Both the position numbers and the translations under genes were made by a program. Below, piece after piece: positions 46,418-56,293 of a DNA stretch of 64,000 nt; the stretch's first letter is position 1, and each line of letters begins with the position of its first letter. The notes under the pieces were generated by a model. The model had not been told where the DNA came from. It ran no database searches and saw only the letters and a program-made list of their open reading frames with translations. Source of the stretch: Hyphomicrobiales bacterium (GTDB lineage Bacteria; Pseudomonadota; Alphaproteobacteria; Rhizobiales; Rhizobiaceae); the NCBI GenBank assembly GCA_900468285.1, contig UBTF01000010.1:1-64000 (forward strand), read 5' to 3'.

Positions 46418-47347
46418 ATGGCTGCGACGCCTGGCGAAATCACATCTCTCGGTTATCGGGATGTATTCTGGCGCGTATTCGCCGGGTTTACGGAAGATCG
46501 CGTCACGTTGGTCGCAGCTGGCGCGACCTATTACCTTCTGTTGGCTCTGTTCCCTGCTTTGGCCGCGCTCGTTTCGCTCTACGGGGTCTTTTCCGACCCT
46601 CTGACCATCGCGAAACATATTGCATTTCTATCCACGACGCTGCCTCCAGGTGGCTTTGATATCATCGTTTCCCAGCTCGATGCATTGTCACAACAGAAGA
46701 ATTCCACTTTGAGTTTTGGCGTGATTACCGGCTTCATGGTGGCTCTATGGAGCGCAAATAACGGCATCAAGGCACTCTTTGAAGCGATGAACGTTGCCTA
46801 TGGTGAGAAAGAGAAGCGCGGTATCATCCGGCTCAATCTGAATTCGCTGGGCTTTACTTTTGGCGCTTTGGTCGTTGCCATAGCGTTGATTATAACAATT
46901 GGTGTTGTGCCAGCCATTCTTGGTTACCTTTGGCTCGACCAGTGGACCGAATTTCTGGCCAAGATCGCCCGTTGGCCTTTTCTGCTCCTGATTGTCGGGT
47001 GTGGAATTACAATGATGTACCGCTACGGGCCGAGCCGCGAAGCTGCCAAGCTGCGCTGGATCACATGGGGTGCAACGTTATCGACCCTTCTCTGGCTGGC
47101 TGCATCATTCTTTTTTTCACTCTATCTTGAAAACTTTGCCGACTATAATGCGACTTATGGCACCCTTGGTGCTCTGATCGGTTTAATGGTCTGGACCTGG
47201 ATATCGGTGATCATTCTGATCTTGGGCGCAGAGCTCAATGCCGAACTCGAACATCAAACAACCGTCGATTCTACCACTGGCAAGCCAGTGCCAATGGGGG
47301 AACGGGGAGCCTATGTCGCGGACACCATCGGTGAGCAATCGAGCTGA
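46418..47347 (+). CDS. YihY/BrkB-family inner-membrane protein
   Basis: About 309 residues from the ATG at 46418. Six hydrophobic helices and the family pattern are visible: AAGATYYLLLALFPALAALV, LWSANNGIKALFEAMNVAYG, LGALIGLMVWTWISVIILIL then GAELNAELEHQT. Formerly mis-named ribonuclease BN; it is a membrane protein of unknown, perhaps lipid-related, function. The frame is open to an ATG at 46313, but the family starts near the chosen site, where a GGGG lies 6 bases upstream. Confidence 0.85.
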   Translation: MAATPGEITSLGYRDVFWRVFAGFTEDRVTLVAAGATYYLLLALFPALAALVSLYGVFSDPLTIAKHIAFLSTTLPPGGFDIIVSQLDALSQQKNSTLSFGVITGFMVALWSANNGIKALFEAMNVAYGEKEKRGIIRLNLNSLGFTFGALVVAIALIITIGVVPAILGYLWLDQWTEFLAKIARWPFLLLIVGCGITMMYRYGPSREAAKLRWITWGATLSTLLWLAASFFFSLYLENFADYNATYGTLGALIGLMVWTWISVIILILGAELNAELEHQTTVDSTTGKPVPMGERGAYVADTIGEQSS

Positions 47348-47409
47348 CCTGCCTCTCATCATGTCCTTCAGTCCGGATTAAGGCCCGGCCATCTTGGATT
47401 TTCGCGCAA

Positions 47410-48372
47410 TCATTGACCGGCTGGTGTTGAGAGATGGGCAACGGGGCCATGTTCATCGAACACTCGGGTCAGGCCGTTCTGATGGCGAATGATGTTGACC
47501 AGGGATCGCAGGCCCGGATGGCCATGGCGGCGACTGTCGTAATAGACATGGAATGGTTCGCCCGGAGAGGCATGGTCTGCCAAAACAACCTTCAAGTCGC
47601 CGTCCCTGATCTCATCTGCAATTCTGGCCTCCAACAAATAGGCTAAGCCGAGGCCAGCCTTTGCTGCCTTTATGGTGGTGGCCGTGTCGTTAATGGTGAT
47701 CGAACCTGGCACTCGCAGCCTTATATTCCTGGTCCCATCAGATAGCTCCCATTTATAAGCAGAATTATCTCCAAGGAGGAGTTGGAGGCAATTATGTTGA
47801 GCCAGATCGTTGATAGAGTTCGGTGTGCCTTGGGCCTCAAGATATGCAGGCGATCCCGCGACCACCCAGCGTTGTGGGCCCGATAGGGCCAAGGCAACCA
47901 TATCCTCCGGGACGTTATGGCCGTAGCGAAAGCCCGCATCATAACCCTCAGCGACAATATCGATCGGACGATCCTCCACGACGACAGTAATCCTGACATC
48001 TGGGCATATGTGTGCGAACTCTGGCAGCGCAGGAGCGATCATTAAATGGGCCGCATCAGCGAAGGCATTGATGCGAAGCTCGCCAAACCTTGCCGCGCCA
48101 GGGACGTTGAGCGAGTGCAGTGCTGCGCCGATGACGTCAAATCCTTCAGTCAGTCTGGAAGCGAGTTCCACCCCCAGGTCCGTCGGTGCCACGGCCCGAC
48201 TTGTTCTGTTGAGAAGTTTTGCTCCAAGACGACTTTCCAGCCGCCGCATCGCATGGCTGGCTGCCGAAGGGGTTACCCCAAGTTCGATGGCTGCCGATTT
48301 GAAGCTCTGCCGCCGCACGATGGTAGTGAAAAGTCTCAAATCCGCCAAGTCGACGCGCTCGAAGAAATCCAT
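47410..48372 (-). CDS. LysR-family regulator
   Basis: A 320-residue LTTR. The HTH is ADLRLFTTIVRRQSFKSAAI then ELGVTPSAASHAMRRLE (about 10-46), followed by a substrate-binding domain of the DsdA/PtxR-like type. It is divergent from the SDR-AKR pair with about 108 bp between and probably controls it. A short palindrome in that gap is a plausible binding site. Confidence 0.88.
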   Translation of the reverse strand: MDFFERVDLADLRLFTTIVRRQSFKSAAIELGVTPSAASHAMRRLESRLGAKLLNRTSRAVAPTDLGVELASRLTEGFDVIGAALHSLNVPGAARFGELRINAFADAAHLMIAPALPEFAHICPDVRITVVVEDRPIDIVAEGYDAGFRYGHNVPEDMVALALSGPQRWVVAGSPAYLEAQGTPNSINDLAQHNCLQLLLGDNSAYKWELSDGTRNIRLRVPGSITINDTATTIKAAKAGLGLAYLLEARIADEIRDGDLKVVLADHASPGEPFHVYYDSRRHGHPGLRSLVNIIRHQNGLTRVFDEHGPVAHLSTPAGQ

Positions 48373-48396
48373 GATGTTTATTTTTCATCGTAAGAG

Positions 48397-48409
48397 TGAA
48401 CGAAGTTCA
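48397..48409. promoter_or_regulatory. Candidate LysR box
   Basis: TGAACGAAGTTCA is a perfect 13-bp dyad (TGAAC-N3-GTTCA) containing the T-N11-A pattern of LysR-type sites. It lies between the LysR start (48372) and the SDR start (48480). Confidence 0.55.
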
Positions 48410-48479
48410 TCATAAAGCATGAGGCTTTGGAGCTGGCAATTGCTATGACAGTGCCCGAGGGCTTTGAGGAGGAAGTAAA

Positions 48480-49250
48480 ATGTTCGACGGGTTTGTCTTT
48501 AGCGACCTCAAGGGCAAGCGTGTTCTTGTGACGGGTGGCTCAACGGGAATTGGCGCTGCGATTGTATCGGCGTTCGCGGAGCAAGGCGCTCGGGTCGCCA
48601 TTCACTTTAACGAAAGCCACGATGCCGCCACTGCGCTTCAGGGCAAGCATTCCGAAAACACAGTGCTGGTTCATGGGGACCTTGGCGCGCCGGGTGTCGG
48701 CGCACAGGTGGTGGACGAAGCCTCCCGTCTTCTGGGCGGGCTTGACGGCATCATCAACAATGCTGGCGGCATGCTGGGAAGAGTGCAGACCACCGAAGTC
48801 AGTGCCGAGCATTTCGACCGTGTTTTGGACCTCAATGCGAAGTCACTCTGGGAGGCAAGCGTCGCGGCTCATCGACATCTCGTTGCGTCCGGGGGTGGGT
48901 TCATTATCAACACGACGTCAATCGCGGCCAGAAATGGTGGCGGTGGCGGCGCTGTCCTTTACGCAGCGGCAAAGGCGTTCGTCAGCAGTTTGACCCGAGG
49001 CCAAGCCAAGGAATTCGTCAAGGACAGAATACGGGTGAACGCGGTCGCCCCCGGCCTGATCCAGACACCATTTCACGATCGGTATACGTCTCCGGAAATC
49101 ATGGCTGCCCAGCGAATGACCATTCCCATGGGACGGGAAGGGACGCCGCAGGAGTGCGTTGGAGCATTCCTCTTCCTCGCCTCAGAGGCTATGTCCGGAT
49201 ACATCACCGGGCAGGTCATTGAAGTCAACGGCGGACAATTGATGCCATAA
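48480..49250 (+). CDS. Short-chain dehydrogenase/reductase
   Basis: A 256-residue classical SDR. TGGSTGIGAA at about 17-26 binds NAD(P); NNAGG near 92-96; catalytic Ser in IINTTSIAAR and YAAAK near residue 160; the C-terminal GQVIEVNGGQLMP is standard. GAGGAAG precedes the ATG. It is followed 11 bp later by an aldo-keto reductase, so the pair forms a reductive operon for an unknown carbonyl substrate under the divergent LysR. Confidence 0.9.
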   Translation: MFDGFVFSDLKGKRVLVTGGSTGIGAAIVSAFAEQGARVAIHFNESHDAATALQGKHSENTVLVHGDLGAPGVGAQVVDEASRLLGGLDGIINNAGGMLGRVQTTEVSAEHFDRVLDLNAKSLWEASVAAHRHLVASGGGFIINTTSIAARNGGGGGAVLYAAAKAFVSSLTRGQAKEFVKDRIRVNAVAPGLIQTPFHDRYTSPEIMAAQRMTIPMGREGTPQECVGAFLFLASEAMSGYITGQVIEVNGGQLMP

Positions 49251-49261
49251 GGAGATAAGAC

Positions 49262-50248
49262 ATGAATTATAGAGAGTTTGGTAGAACGGGACGATCTGTC
49301 TCGGAAATCGGATTTGGTGCCTGGGCGATTGGCGGCTCATGGGGTGATGTGTCAGAGGCGGATGCTCAAGCGGCGCTTAACGCTGCCTTGGATGCAGGCA
49401 CGACATTTATCGACACCGCCGATGTTTATGGCGATGGTCGATCCGAGAAGATCATTGCTGATGTGTTGAAGGCGCGCGGTGGTGAACGGCCGTTTGTTGC
49501 CACCAAGGCAGGCCGTCGCCTGTCGCCGCACGTATCCGAGGGTTACAACAAGGATAACCTGACCATGTTCGTTGAGAGGTCGCTCAAAAACCTCGCAACG
49601 GATTGCCTCGACCTTGTTCAACTGCACTGCCCGCCAACGGAGGTGTATTACCGCCCTGACGTTTTCGAGGCCATGGAATCGCTGATCAAGCAAGGGAAGA
49701 TCAGAAACTACGGTGTTTCCGTCGAGAAGGTCGAAGAAGGCCTGAAAGCGATCGAATATCCGGGCGTCGCGTCCGTCCAGATTATCTACAACATCCTCAG
49801 GCAGCGGCCTGCCGATCTGTTCTTTGGCGAAGCCAAGCGTAAGGGTGTGGCTGTCATCGTTCGTGTTCCGCTTGCATCCGGTTTGTTGACGGGGAAGATG
49901 AGTGCCCAGACGAGTTTTGCGGCCGATGATCACAGGGCATTTAATCGCAATGGAGAGGCGTTCGACAAGGGTGAGACCTTCTCCGGCGTGCCTTATGAGG
50001 TTGCGCTTCAAGTTGTCGAGGATATCCGCAGGCTTGTTCCCGGTGACGCGACAATGGCCCAGTTCGCTCTTCGCTGGATCCTCATGAATGAGGCTGTCAC
50101 CACGGTCATTCCAGGGGCCAAGAACGCAGCTCAAGCCAATGGAAATGCTTCGGCAAGCGGTATTAAGGAAATCTCGCCTTCCACGATTGAAGAACTCAAA
50201 GCTATCTACGAAAGCCGCATCGCACCCTACGTGCATCAGCTTTGGTAA
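49262..50248 (+). CDS. Aldo/keto reductase
   Basis: A 328-residue AKR of the YajO/Tas-like group. Catalytic tetrad segments are DTADVYGDGRSE (Asp, Tyr), FVATKAGRR (Lys) and LVQLHCPP (His). TTVIPGAKNAAQANGNA is the C-terminal NADP-binding segment. AAGGAGA lies 5 bases before the ATG. Second gene of the LysR-linked operon. Confidence 0.9.
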   Translation: MNYREFGRTGRSVSEIGFGAWAIGGSWGDVSEADAQAALNAALDAGTTFIDTADVYGDGRSEKIIADVLKARGGERPFVATKAGRRLSPHVSEGYNKDNLTMFVERSLKNLATDCLDLVQLHCPPTEVYYRPDVFEAMESLIKQGKIRNYGVSVEKVEEGLKAIEYPGVASVQIIYNILRQRPADLFFGEAKRKGVAVIVRVPLASGLLTGKMSAQTSFAADDHRAFNRNGEAFDKGETFSGVPYEVALQVVEDIRRLVPGDATMAQFALRWILMNEAVTTVIPGAKNAAQANGNASASGIKEISPSTIEELKAIYESRIAPYVHQLW

Positions 50249-50779
50249 GCGGTCTTCTGGTGCCTTGGCATATAGACCAGAACTAGGCTCGTTCGATGTG
50301 CCAGTCCCAGCGCATCGGACGTCACTCGCTAAGATGGTAGGCCGATCCATTCATTTTGCGGTTTAGAAGATCCGTAGCAATACGCGTTCTAAAATTGTCG
50401 CTGAAAGGTGTGTATCGGCAATGCAGCTTTCCCCACCATGGGCGCTGAAGGGTAACCCAAGCCGGACAGCGAAAGATCAATACGTGTCATCATCTTGCTT
50501 CAGAATAGCTGGAGTTATCCCTCCGCGCCGACAGGGGTAAAACTTGGAAGCCGGATTACATCCGGGAACTCAAGCCACCTCGTCGGAATGGTGGACCAGT
50601 TTCGAAGGACCACAGCTTTGTTTTTCACGCAAGTTCATGGGCTCGCCATTAAGGGCGTTTGTCGATTTCATCAAACCCGGTTAGATCCGAAATGCTTTCG
50701 ACTGAATTCCAGGTTCGGCAGCTGTTGTTGAAGTAGCGCAAGCGGTATGCGCCGCTTCGATACAGAGACAGTCCAGCTT
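50249..50779. other. Intergenic region
   Basis: About 530 bp between the AKR and P450 ends (convergent). No gene is supported. AAGCGG ... CCGCTT at about 50740-50757 could be a terminator stem for the P450 gene. Confidence 0.35.
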
Positions 50780-52147
50780 CTAACGCAACACCTGTTTCAA
50801 TCGTAGAGCTTTGTTCGGACGCAGTGTAACCTTCATAATTGGTTTAGGCGCTTCAGGCTCTATCGTCGCCAATCGAACTTTTTGCAGTATCACGGCTAAG
50901 ATGGCGACAGCTTCCATCATCGCAAACGCGTTGCCGATACACACCCGAGGCCCGGCTCCAAAAGGCATATAGGCGTAACGGTGTCTTGCTTTGGCTGCCT
51001 CTGCGTTGAAGCGATCGGGAACGAATGCTTCGGGATCCGACCATATCGAGGCGTGGTGATGAACCGCGTATATCGGAACGATTATCACGGTGCCAGCTGG
51101 TACGAGGTACTCGCCAAGCTTAAAGTCATGCAAGGCGGTTCTCGTGATGATCGGGGCAGGTGGATAAAGCCGCATCGACTCCGAAAAGACCTGGCGCGTA
51201 TAGATCAGCTTAGAAACGTCTTCGGCTGTTACCGAACGCCCTCCAGTCACCGTATCGATCTCGGTCAGAACCTTGCTTTCGATGTCGGGATGTCGGGCGA
51301 GCAGATCGAATGTCCATGACAGACCGAGCGCGGTAGTCTCATGGCCCGCCGTAATAAAAGTCATGAGGTTGTCGACGACCTCATCATCGGTCATCTTTCT
51401 TTCTGTCTCGGGGTCGGATGCGGACAGCAGCATATTAACCAGATCATGCCGCTCATCAGGCGTGCTCCGTCGCTTCTCGATAACGCCCAGAAGGCTCGTT
51501 CGCAGAAACGTCACGGCTTCATCCGCTTTGCGGCGCCCTGGATACGGCACCCATTCCGGTGCGTGCAGAAGGCCGAGCGCAAAACTCCAACCGGTGGGAC
51601 CCAAAAAGTCGGAAATGCCCGCCTCGACACGATCAACATCGATACCATTGCCGCCGGACATCATCGTCTCGACGATAATGTCGAACGTGGTGCGCATCAT
51701 TTCATGGCCGATGTCCAGCGTACTCCGACTTTCCCGCAGCCACCGATCCCGGGTCCGCTCCGCAGCGGCAATCATTGCTGGCTGAAGCTCAAAAAGCTTC
51801 TCATGACGAAATGCGCCTGCGACCGACTGGCGTTGCCATTTCCAGTGCGCGCCATCCCCAGTCAACAGACCTTGGCCCAGCGCTGGCCCGAGGGTCCGTT
51901 GCACTTGATCCCCCTTCCAAAGGCAATCGGCATTCTTGACCAGAGCTTCATGGATAAGCGCCGGGTCGGCAAGATAGACCTTCATCTCTCCCGCCATCTT
52001 GGTGAAGACAAGCGGTTCCGTGAAAATCTCAGGTGGGAGTGCGTCCAGAGGGTTACGAACAACAGCCGCAAGCGCCTTTAGCGTTGATTGGTGTGTCAGC
52101 GGAAAGCTCTTCTTCGGTCCATTACTAGTCTTGCGAGCGGTGTCCAT
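50780..52147 (-). CDS. Cytochrome P450 monooxygenase
   Basis: A 455-residue soluble P450. The I-helix is MTFITAGHETTALGLSWTFD, with the oxygen-activating AGHETT; the K-helix ExxR is in VFSESMRLYPPAP; the heme loop is MPFGAGPRVCIGNAFAMME with the Cys ligand. No N-terminal membrane anchor. It resembles bacterial fatty-acid or xenobiotic P450s, but the substrate cannot be read. No ferredoxin is nearby. Divergent from a TetR regulator that probably represses it. Confidence 0.92.
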   Translation of the reverse strand: MDTARKTSNGPKKSFPLTHQSTLKALAAVVRNPLDALPPEIFTEPLVFTKMAGEMKVYLADPALIHEALVKNADCLWKGDQVQRTLGPALGQGLLTGDGAHWKWQRQSVAGAFRHEKLFELQPAMIAAAERTRDRWLRESRSTLDIGHEMMRTTFDIIVETMMSGGNGIDVDRVEAGISDFLGPTGWSFALGLLHAPEWVPYPGRRKADEAVTFLRTSLLGVIEKRRSTPDERHDLVNMLLSASDPETERKMTDDEVVDNLMTFITAGHETTALGLSWTFDLLARHPDIESKVLTEIDTVTGGRSVTAEDVSKLIYTRQVFSESMRLYPPAPIITRTALHDFKLGEYLVPAGTVIIVPIYAVHHHASIWSDPEAFVPDRFNAEAAKARHRYAYMPFGAGPRVCIGNAFAMMEAVAILAVILQKVRLATIEPEAPKPIMKVTLRPNKALRLKQVLR

Positions 52148-52191
52148 GCTGTGGCTCCTTGATTGCCAACCGGCAATACAGTACTTGTCTA

Positions 52192-52225
52192 AGGTGGGCG
52201 CCTTAATTAATTAAGGTGAGCACCT
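52192..52225. promoter_or_regulatory. Tandem TetR operators between P450 and tetR genes
   Basis: Two 12-bp dyads: AGGTGGGCGCCT (52192-52203, one mismatch) and AGGTGAGCACCT (52214-52225, perfect half-sites AGGTG/CACCT), 22 bp centre to centre, separated by the palindromic TTAATTAATTAA. This fits two repressor dimers covering both divergent promoters. Confidence 0.7.
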
Positions 52226-52266
52226 CATTTTTGCAAGGGGTAAGTTAGTTGAAGGCGGAGGTCGAC

Positions 52267-52929
52267 GTGGGAACGACAAAACGAGTGAGCACGCGGGATC
52301 GTATCCTCGACGCTAGTCTAGTTCTTTTCAACGACAGGGGACCGGACCTCGTGACAACGGCCGAGATCGCACGCGCCGTCAGAATCAACGAGGGCAACCT
52401 GTATTACCACTTCAAAACAAAGGCGGCGATTTTGGAAGCATTGTTCCATAGGCTTGAAGGTGACGCCGCCTTGTTCATGAAAGAAGCCGCTGTCAGTGCC
52501 TCCGGCCAACCTGGTGTCTATTCACAGTTCATGCGCCGTTGGTTCTCAATTGTCTGGGACTACCGACATATGTTCCGTGATCTACCAAGAATGATTGCGA
52601 TTGCACCTTCCCTGCTAGAACCAGCTCGGTCGCTCAGTCTTGGAATGCGGGTCGTCGTTGAAGCCGCGTTGCGCCAGATGAGTGATGCACACCGGATTAG
52701 CGTTCCTGACCTTGAGGTTCCACAGCTGCTTGCCAATGTCTGGATCGTCTCGACCTACTGGCCGATCTATCTCACCCTACAGGAGGGTGTCGAAGACCTT
52801 GGGCCGGAACATCTCGACTGGGGGTTGAAGCAGGTTGCGAGCTTGTTCAAACCCTATCTATCCGACGAAGCAAAGATTGAGCTGGAAACGATGCTTGGAC
52901 TCTCGTTCAAGAGGGTAGCGATGGATTAA
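52267..52929 (+). CDS. TetR-family repressor
   Basis: About 220 residues. The N-terminal HTH is TRDRILDASLVLFNDRGPDL then VTTAEIARAVRINEGNLYYH followed by FKTKAAI; the C-terminal ligand domain is helical and divergent. I take the GTG at 52267 because CGGAGG lies 5 bases upstream; a TTG at 52249 is also in frame. Probably represses the divergent P450 gene and itself. Confidence 0.87.
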   Translation: MGTTKRVSTRDRILDASLVLFNDRGPDLVTTAEIARAVRINEGNLYYHFKTKAAILEALFHRLEGDAALFMKEAAVSASGQPGVYSQFMRRWFSIVWDYRHMFRDLPRMIAIAPSLLEPARSLSLGMRVVVEAALRQMSDAHRISVPDLEVPQLLANVWIVSTYWPIYLTLQEGVEDLGPEHLDWGLKQVASLFKPYLSDEAKIELETMLGLSFKRVAMD

Positions 52930-53896
52930 TGGACCCGCATACGTCAATGACAAAAGGAGTCTAGGTCGAAAACTAAAAATTTCTGTCAGCTAAGATGCCG
53001 ACCGAAGGCAATCCCTATTTGATCACCGGCGCTACTACTGAGTTGGATAGACACCAGATCCATCTACTGGCACGGAGCCGCACCGTGGTCCCCTTTCGGA
53101 TACCTCGGCAGCCACACGGCGAAAATGCAACTGCAGTTCATTGGATGGCCCCAGTAGAACTCAAATTGACTGTTGAGTATTCTCTAGCCTGTGCCCCGCT
53201 GTGTTTTCGCATGTCCATGCCTGAAAGACGCCAGGCCTTACGCATACGACCAGCTCTGAGTCGACGCCCTACTTCCAGCTCATGTGATCTGCCGCGGTGC
53301 ATCCGAACGGTGCTCTGTCTTCACCGAAGCGTCTTTTCAGCTGATCGCAGCCCCATCGGTTCAGCGGTACAGGCATCATATTGTTGACGTCCATGCTAGG
53401 AGATTGAAATTGTGTGGGTGAGGTCGTCACATACCAGAGCCAAAAAACGGCACAGGCCGACAATCAGCAAAAGCAACGTCTCGAAGAAAATTTGCAGTCC
53501 TTTCCAAGCTGGCATCATCTTCTTCTCTGCAATGACTGCCGGCGCTTGATCGATTCCAATTTGATTTGCGAAGGACGCCAGTGCCGCGTTTCGCTCTTCG
53601 TCGGTCAATTTCTGCCGCAAGCACGGCATATCGATGCTAGCGTCGACAAATACAAGGCGAAGTATCGCGGCATGGACGAGTCGATACCCACAAAGTGAAA
53701 GCGAGAACGAGAGCGCCAGACTGAAGAAGTTGCTCGCCGAGGCCATACTGGACAATGCGATCCTAGAGGATGTCGCTGCAGAAAAATAATGATGCCTGGT
53801 GTGACGCAGGATGCGCTGGCTCAAGTGTGAGCGCGGGATCGACTGAGCTAGGGTCGGGCGTCCGCGAATCCGCCAAAGATTTTGCGCATTTGTGAA
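52930..53896. other. Gene-poor region with possible remnants
   Basis: About 970 bp. A + strand frame from 52995 begins NPYLITGATTELDRHQIHLL, like the NAD-binding start of NmrA-type proteins, but then loses any likeness: probably a decayed gene start. A minus-strand frame (53396-53824, 142 codons) encodes a hydrophobic segment (LQIFFETLLLLIVGLCRFLA) and may be a small membrane protein. I call neither with confidence. Confidence 0.35.
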
Positions 53897-53913
53897 TTCA
53901 GAATTGTTCTAAA
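53897..53913. promoter_or_regulatory. Irr box (iron control element) before the siderophore receptor
   Basis: TTCAGAATTGTTCTAAA matches the rhizobial ICE consensus TTTAGAA-N3-TTCTAAA with one mismatch. Irr acts at such sites under low iron, activating or repressing. The position, about 20 to 110 bp before possible receptor starts, suits control of the receptor gene. Confidence 0.75.
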
Positions 53914-53933
53914 ACAAAGTCATTGAAATCCTA

Positions 53934-56210
53934 ATGGCCCTGTCGGAAATAGCTGACAAAATTTGTCATGTATTGCGGGGGCCGAACTTGATGCCGAATA
54001 TGAGAATGAACGTCCGACAGAATCAACAGCGCCAATATCTTTCGGCGACGGCTCTGGGCGTAATCTTTTTGGTCGGGGCTTCGCCGGTTTTTGCTCAGGA
54101 GGCTGAAGAGAAGGAGACCGGCACCACTGTTTTGAAGACGATCGTGATCACCGCTGACGAGCAGTTGAAGCAGGCACCTGGTGTATCGACGATTACGTCA
54201 GACGACATAGCCAGAATGCCACCGGCCAACGATATTTCTGAGATTATCCGCAAGATGCCGGGCGCCAACCTTACCGGAACAACGGCTTCGGGACAGCGCG
54301 GCAACCAACGCCAGATTGAACTTCGTGGTATGGGACCGGAAAATACCCTTATCCTGATTGACGGCAAGCCGGTTCTTTCGCGCAATTCTGTTCGCATGGG
54401 CCGTGCGGGCGAGCGCGATTCACGCGGCGATACGAACTGGGTTCCCGCCGAAGCGATCGAACGGATCGAAGTTATCCGCGGCCCAGCCGCCGCCCGCTAC
54501 GGTTCCGGTGCTGCTGGCGGCGTGGTCAACATCATCACCAAAAACCCTACAAAACTTTCCGGCTCGGCGACCACATATTTAAGCGTTCCGCAGCATTCCG
54601 AGGAGGGCGGTACGCGGCGCGGCAGCTTTATCGTCGGTGGACCGATTTCGGATACGATGTCGTTCCGCCTGACCGGCGGGTATGCCAAGACGGACGCGGA
54701 TGATGCCGATATCAACGCGGATGCCAACGTCACCACGGATCCCGCCGCTGCAGGTCGTGAAGGTGTTGTTAACAAGGATATACGCGGCCTCCTTACTTTC
54801 GAGCCGACCGCCGATCACGCCTTCGATCTAGAAGCAGCTTTCAGCCGCCAGGGTAACATTTTCGCAGGTGACCGTCAGCTCTCTGCCGTCAATCCCACGT
54901 TGACGTCGATGATCGGAAAGGAAACCAATGTGATGAAACGCGGTACCCTTTCGCTGACGCACAGGGGGAACTACGACTTCGGTGATTCCAATAGCTATGT
55001 GCAGTGGGAGCGCACATTCAACAAGCGCCTTCTCGAAGGTCTCGCCGGTAGCTCCGAAGGTGCAATCAACACAGGCGAATTCGGCACAAGCCGGCTCGAT
55101 AATCTGACGGCGAAATCCGAATGGGATATCCCGCTGGAAATCGGCGTGCCGCAGACGGTCACGCTGGGTGCGGAATTCCGCGGCGAATGGCTGGACGACC
55201 CGGTATCCACCCGTCAGGGCGTCACCACGGGTGTGACGATCCCCGGCGTATCCAACAGCGGACGCGATCCAAAGAGCAACGCCTGGATGATCGGCCTCTA
55301 TGCCGAAGACAATATCGAGGTGACGGATGAACTGACCCTCACACCGGGCCTTCGTTTCGATCATCATAGCGAGTTTGGCGCAAACTGGAGCCCTAGCCTT
55401 AACGCCTCCTACGAACTGACGGAAACGGTATCGCTGAAGGCCGGCATCGCCAGAGCTTTCAAGGCACCAAACCTGTTCCAGCTGAACCCCAACTACGTCT
55501 ATTTCTCAATGGGCAACGGTTGCCCAGTCGATTACCCGAACCTCGGTAACGGTTGCTATGTTGTCGGAAATCCCGATCTCGATCCGGAAACATCGATCAA
55601 CAAAGAAATCGGCATCAATTATACCAACGACGACGGCTGGAATGCCGGTGTCACCTATTTCCATAACGACTATAAAGACCGTATCACAGCCGGTGTCGTA
55701 CCGGAGGGTGTGTCGAACAGAGCCCAATATTTCCAGTGGTACAATGTTCCCGAAGCTGTGGTTTCGGGACTTGAAGGAAATATTGCAGTACCGATCAATG
55801 ACGTACTGACCTGGTCCACCAATGCGACCTACATGATCGAATCGAAGGACAAGCAAAACGGCCAGCCGCTGTCGCTTGTGCCTGACTACACGATCAACAC
55901 ATGGTTGGAATGGCAGGCGCGTGAGGATCTGCAACTGACGCTTTCCGCGACCCATTACGGCAAGACCGAATCTCCGAAATTGCTGGCAACCACGGGCGCC
56001 ACCGTGACGAATCCTGACCCTCGCGACCCCTATACGCTGGTTAATCTGGCGGCGAATTATGACATCAACGAACATTTCCGGCTCGGCGCCGGTGTCAACA
56101 ATATATTCGACAAGCGGGTGTTCCGCGAGGGAAGTGGTAACGATGCCGGTGCAAATACCTACAACGAGCCCGGCCGCACGTTCTATGTATCGTTGACGGC
56201 GAAATTCTAG
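53934..56210 (+). CDS. TonB-dependent ferric-siderophore receptor (FepA-like)
   Basis: A 758-residue outer-membrane receptor. The signal peptide h-region is ATALGVIFLVGASPVFA, cleaved before QEAEE. A TonB-box-like TVLKTIVITAD, then a plug domain with ELRGMGPENTLILIDGKPVL and GERDSRGDTNWVPAEAIERI followed by EVIRGPAAARYGSGAAGGVV, very like FepA/PfeA catecholate receptors. The C-terminal YVSLTAKF ends in Phe, as beta-barrels do. The true start is probably internal (ATG at 53991 or 54006), since the signal peptide begins there and the first ATG sits very close to the Irr box. Works with the ABC importer at 59833-63507. Confidence 0.92.
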   Translation: MALSEIADKICHVLRGPNLMPNMRMNVRQNQQRQYLSATALGVIFLVGASPVFAQEAEEKETGTTVLKTIVITADEQLKQAPGVSTITSDDIARMPPANDISEIIRKMPGANLTGTTASGQRGNQRQIELRGMGPENTLILIDGKPVLSRNSVRMGRAGERDSRGDTNWVPAEAIERIEVIRGPAAARYGSGAAGGVVNIITKNPTKLSGSATTYLSVPQHSEEGGTRRGSFIVGGPISDTMSFRLTGGYAKTDADDADINADANVTTDPAAAGREGVVNKDIRGLLTFEPTADHAFDLEAAFSRQGNIFAGDRQLSAVNPTLTSMIGKETNVMKRGTLSLTHRGNYDFGDSNSYVQWERTFNKRLLEGLAGSSEGAINTGEFGTSRLDNLTAKSEWDIPLEIGVPQTVTLGAEFRGEWLDDPVSTRQGVTTGVTIPGVSNSGRDPKSNAWMIGLYAEDNIEVTDELTLTPGLRFDHHSEFGANWSPSLNASYELTETVSLKAGIARAFKAPNLFQLNPNYVYFSMGNGCPVDYPNLGNGCYVVGNPDLDPETSINKEIGINYTNDDGWNAGVTYFHNDYKDRITAGVVPEGVSNRAQYFQWYNVPEAVVSGLEGNIAVPINDVLTWSTNATYMIESKDKQNGQPLSLVPDYTINTWLEWQAREDLQLTLSATHYGKTESPKLLATTGATVTNPDPRDPYTLVNLAANYDINEHFRLGAGVNNIFDKRVFREGSGNDAGANTYNEPGRTFYVSLTAKF

Positions 56211-56233
56211 GCCTTCATAACCAAACCCGCTTC

Positions 56234-56257
56234 GAAACCGTCCTCATGGACGGTTTC
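56234..56257 (+). terminator. Hairpin after the receptor gene
   Basis: Perfect 10-bp stem GAAACCGTCC / GGACGGTTTC with a TCAT loop, 24 bp after the receptor stop. There is no T tract. It contains the first ATG of the next open frame, which argues against that ATG as a start. Confidence 0.65.
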
Positions 56258-56293
56258 CCCGCGTTTCAGGCATTGCGATTTCAGGAGCAGCGA

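Noticed and set aside
52995..53387. Frame starting like an NmrA NAD-binding protein (YLITGATTELDRH)
   Set aside because: Likeness is limited to about 20 residues; key glycines are replaced and the rest does not resemble the family. At most a remnant.
53396..53824. 142-codon minus-strand frame with a hydrophobic segment
   Set aside because: Could be a small membrane protein, but the start, ribosome site and composition are unconvincing.
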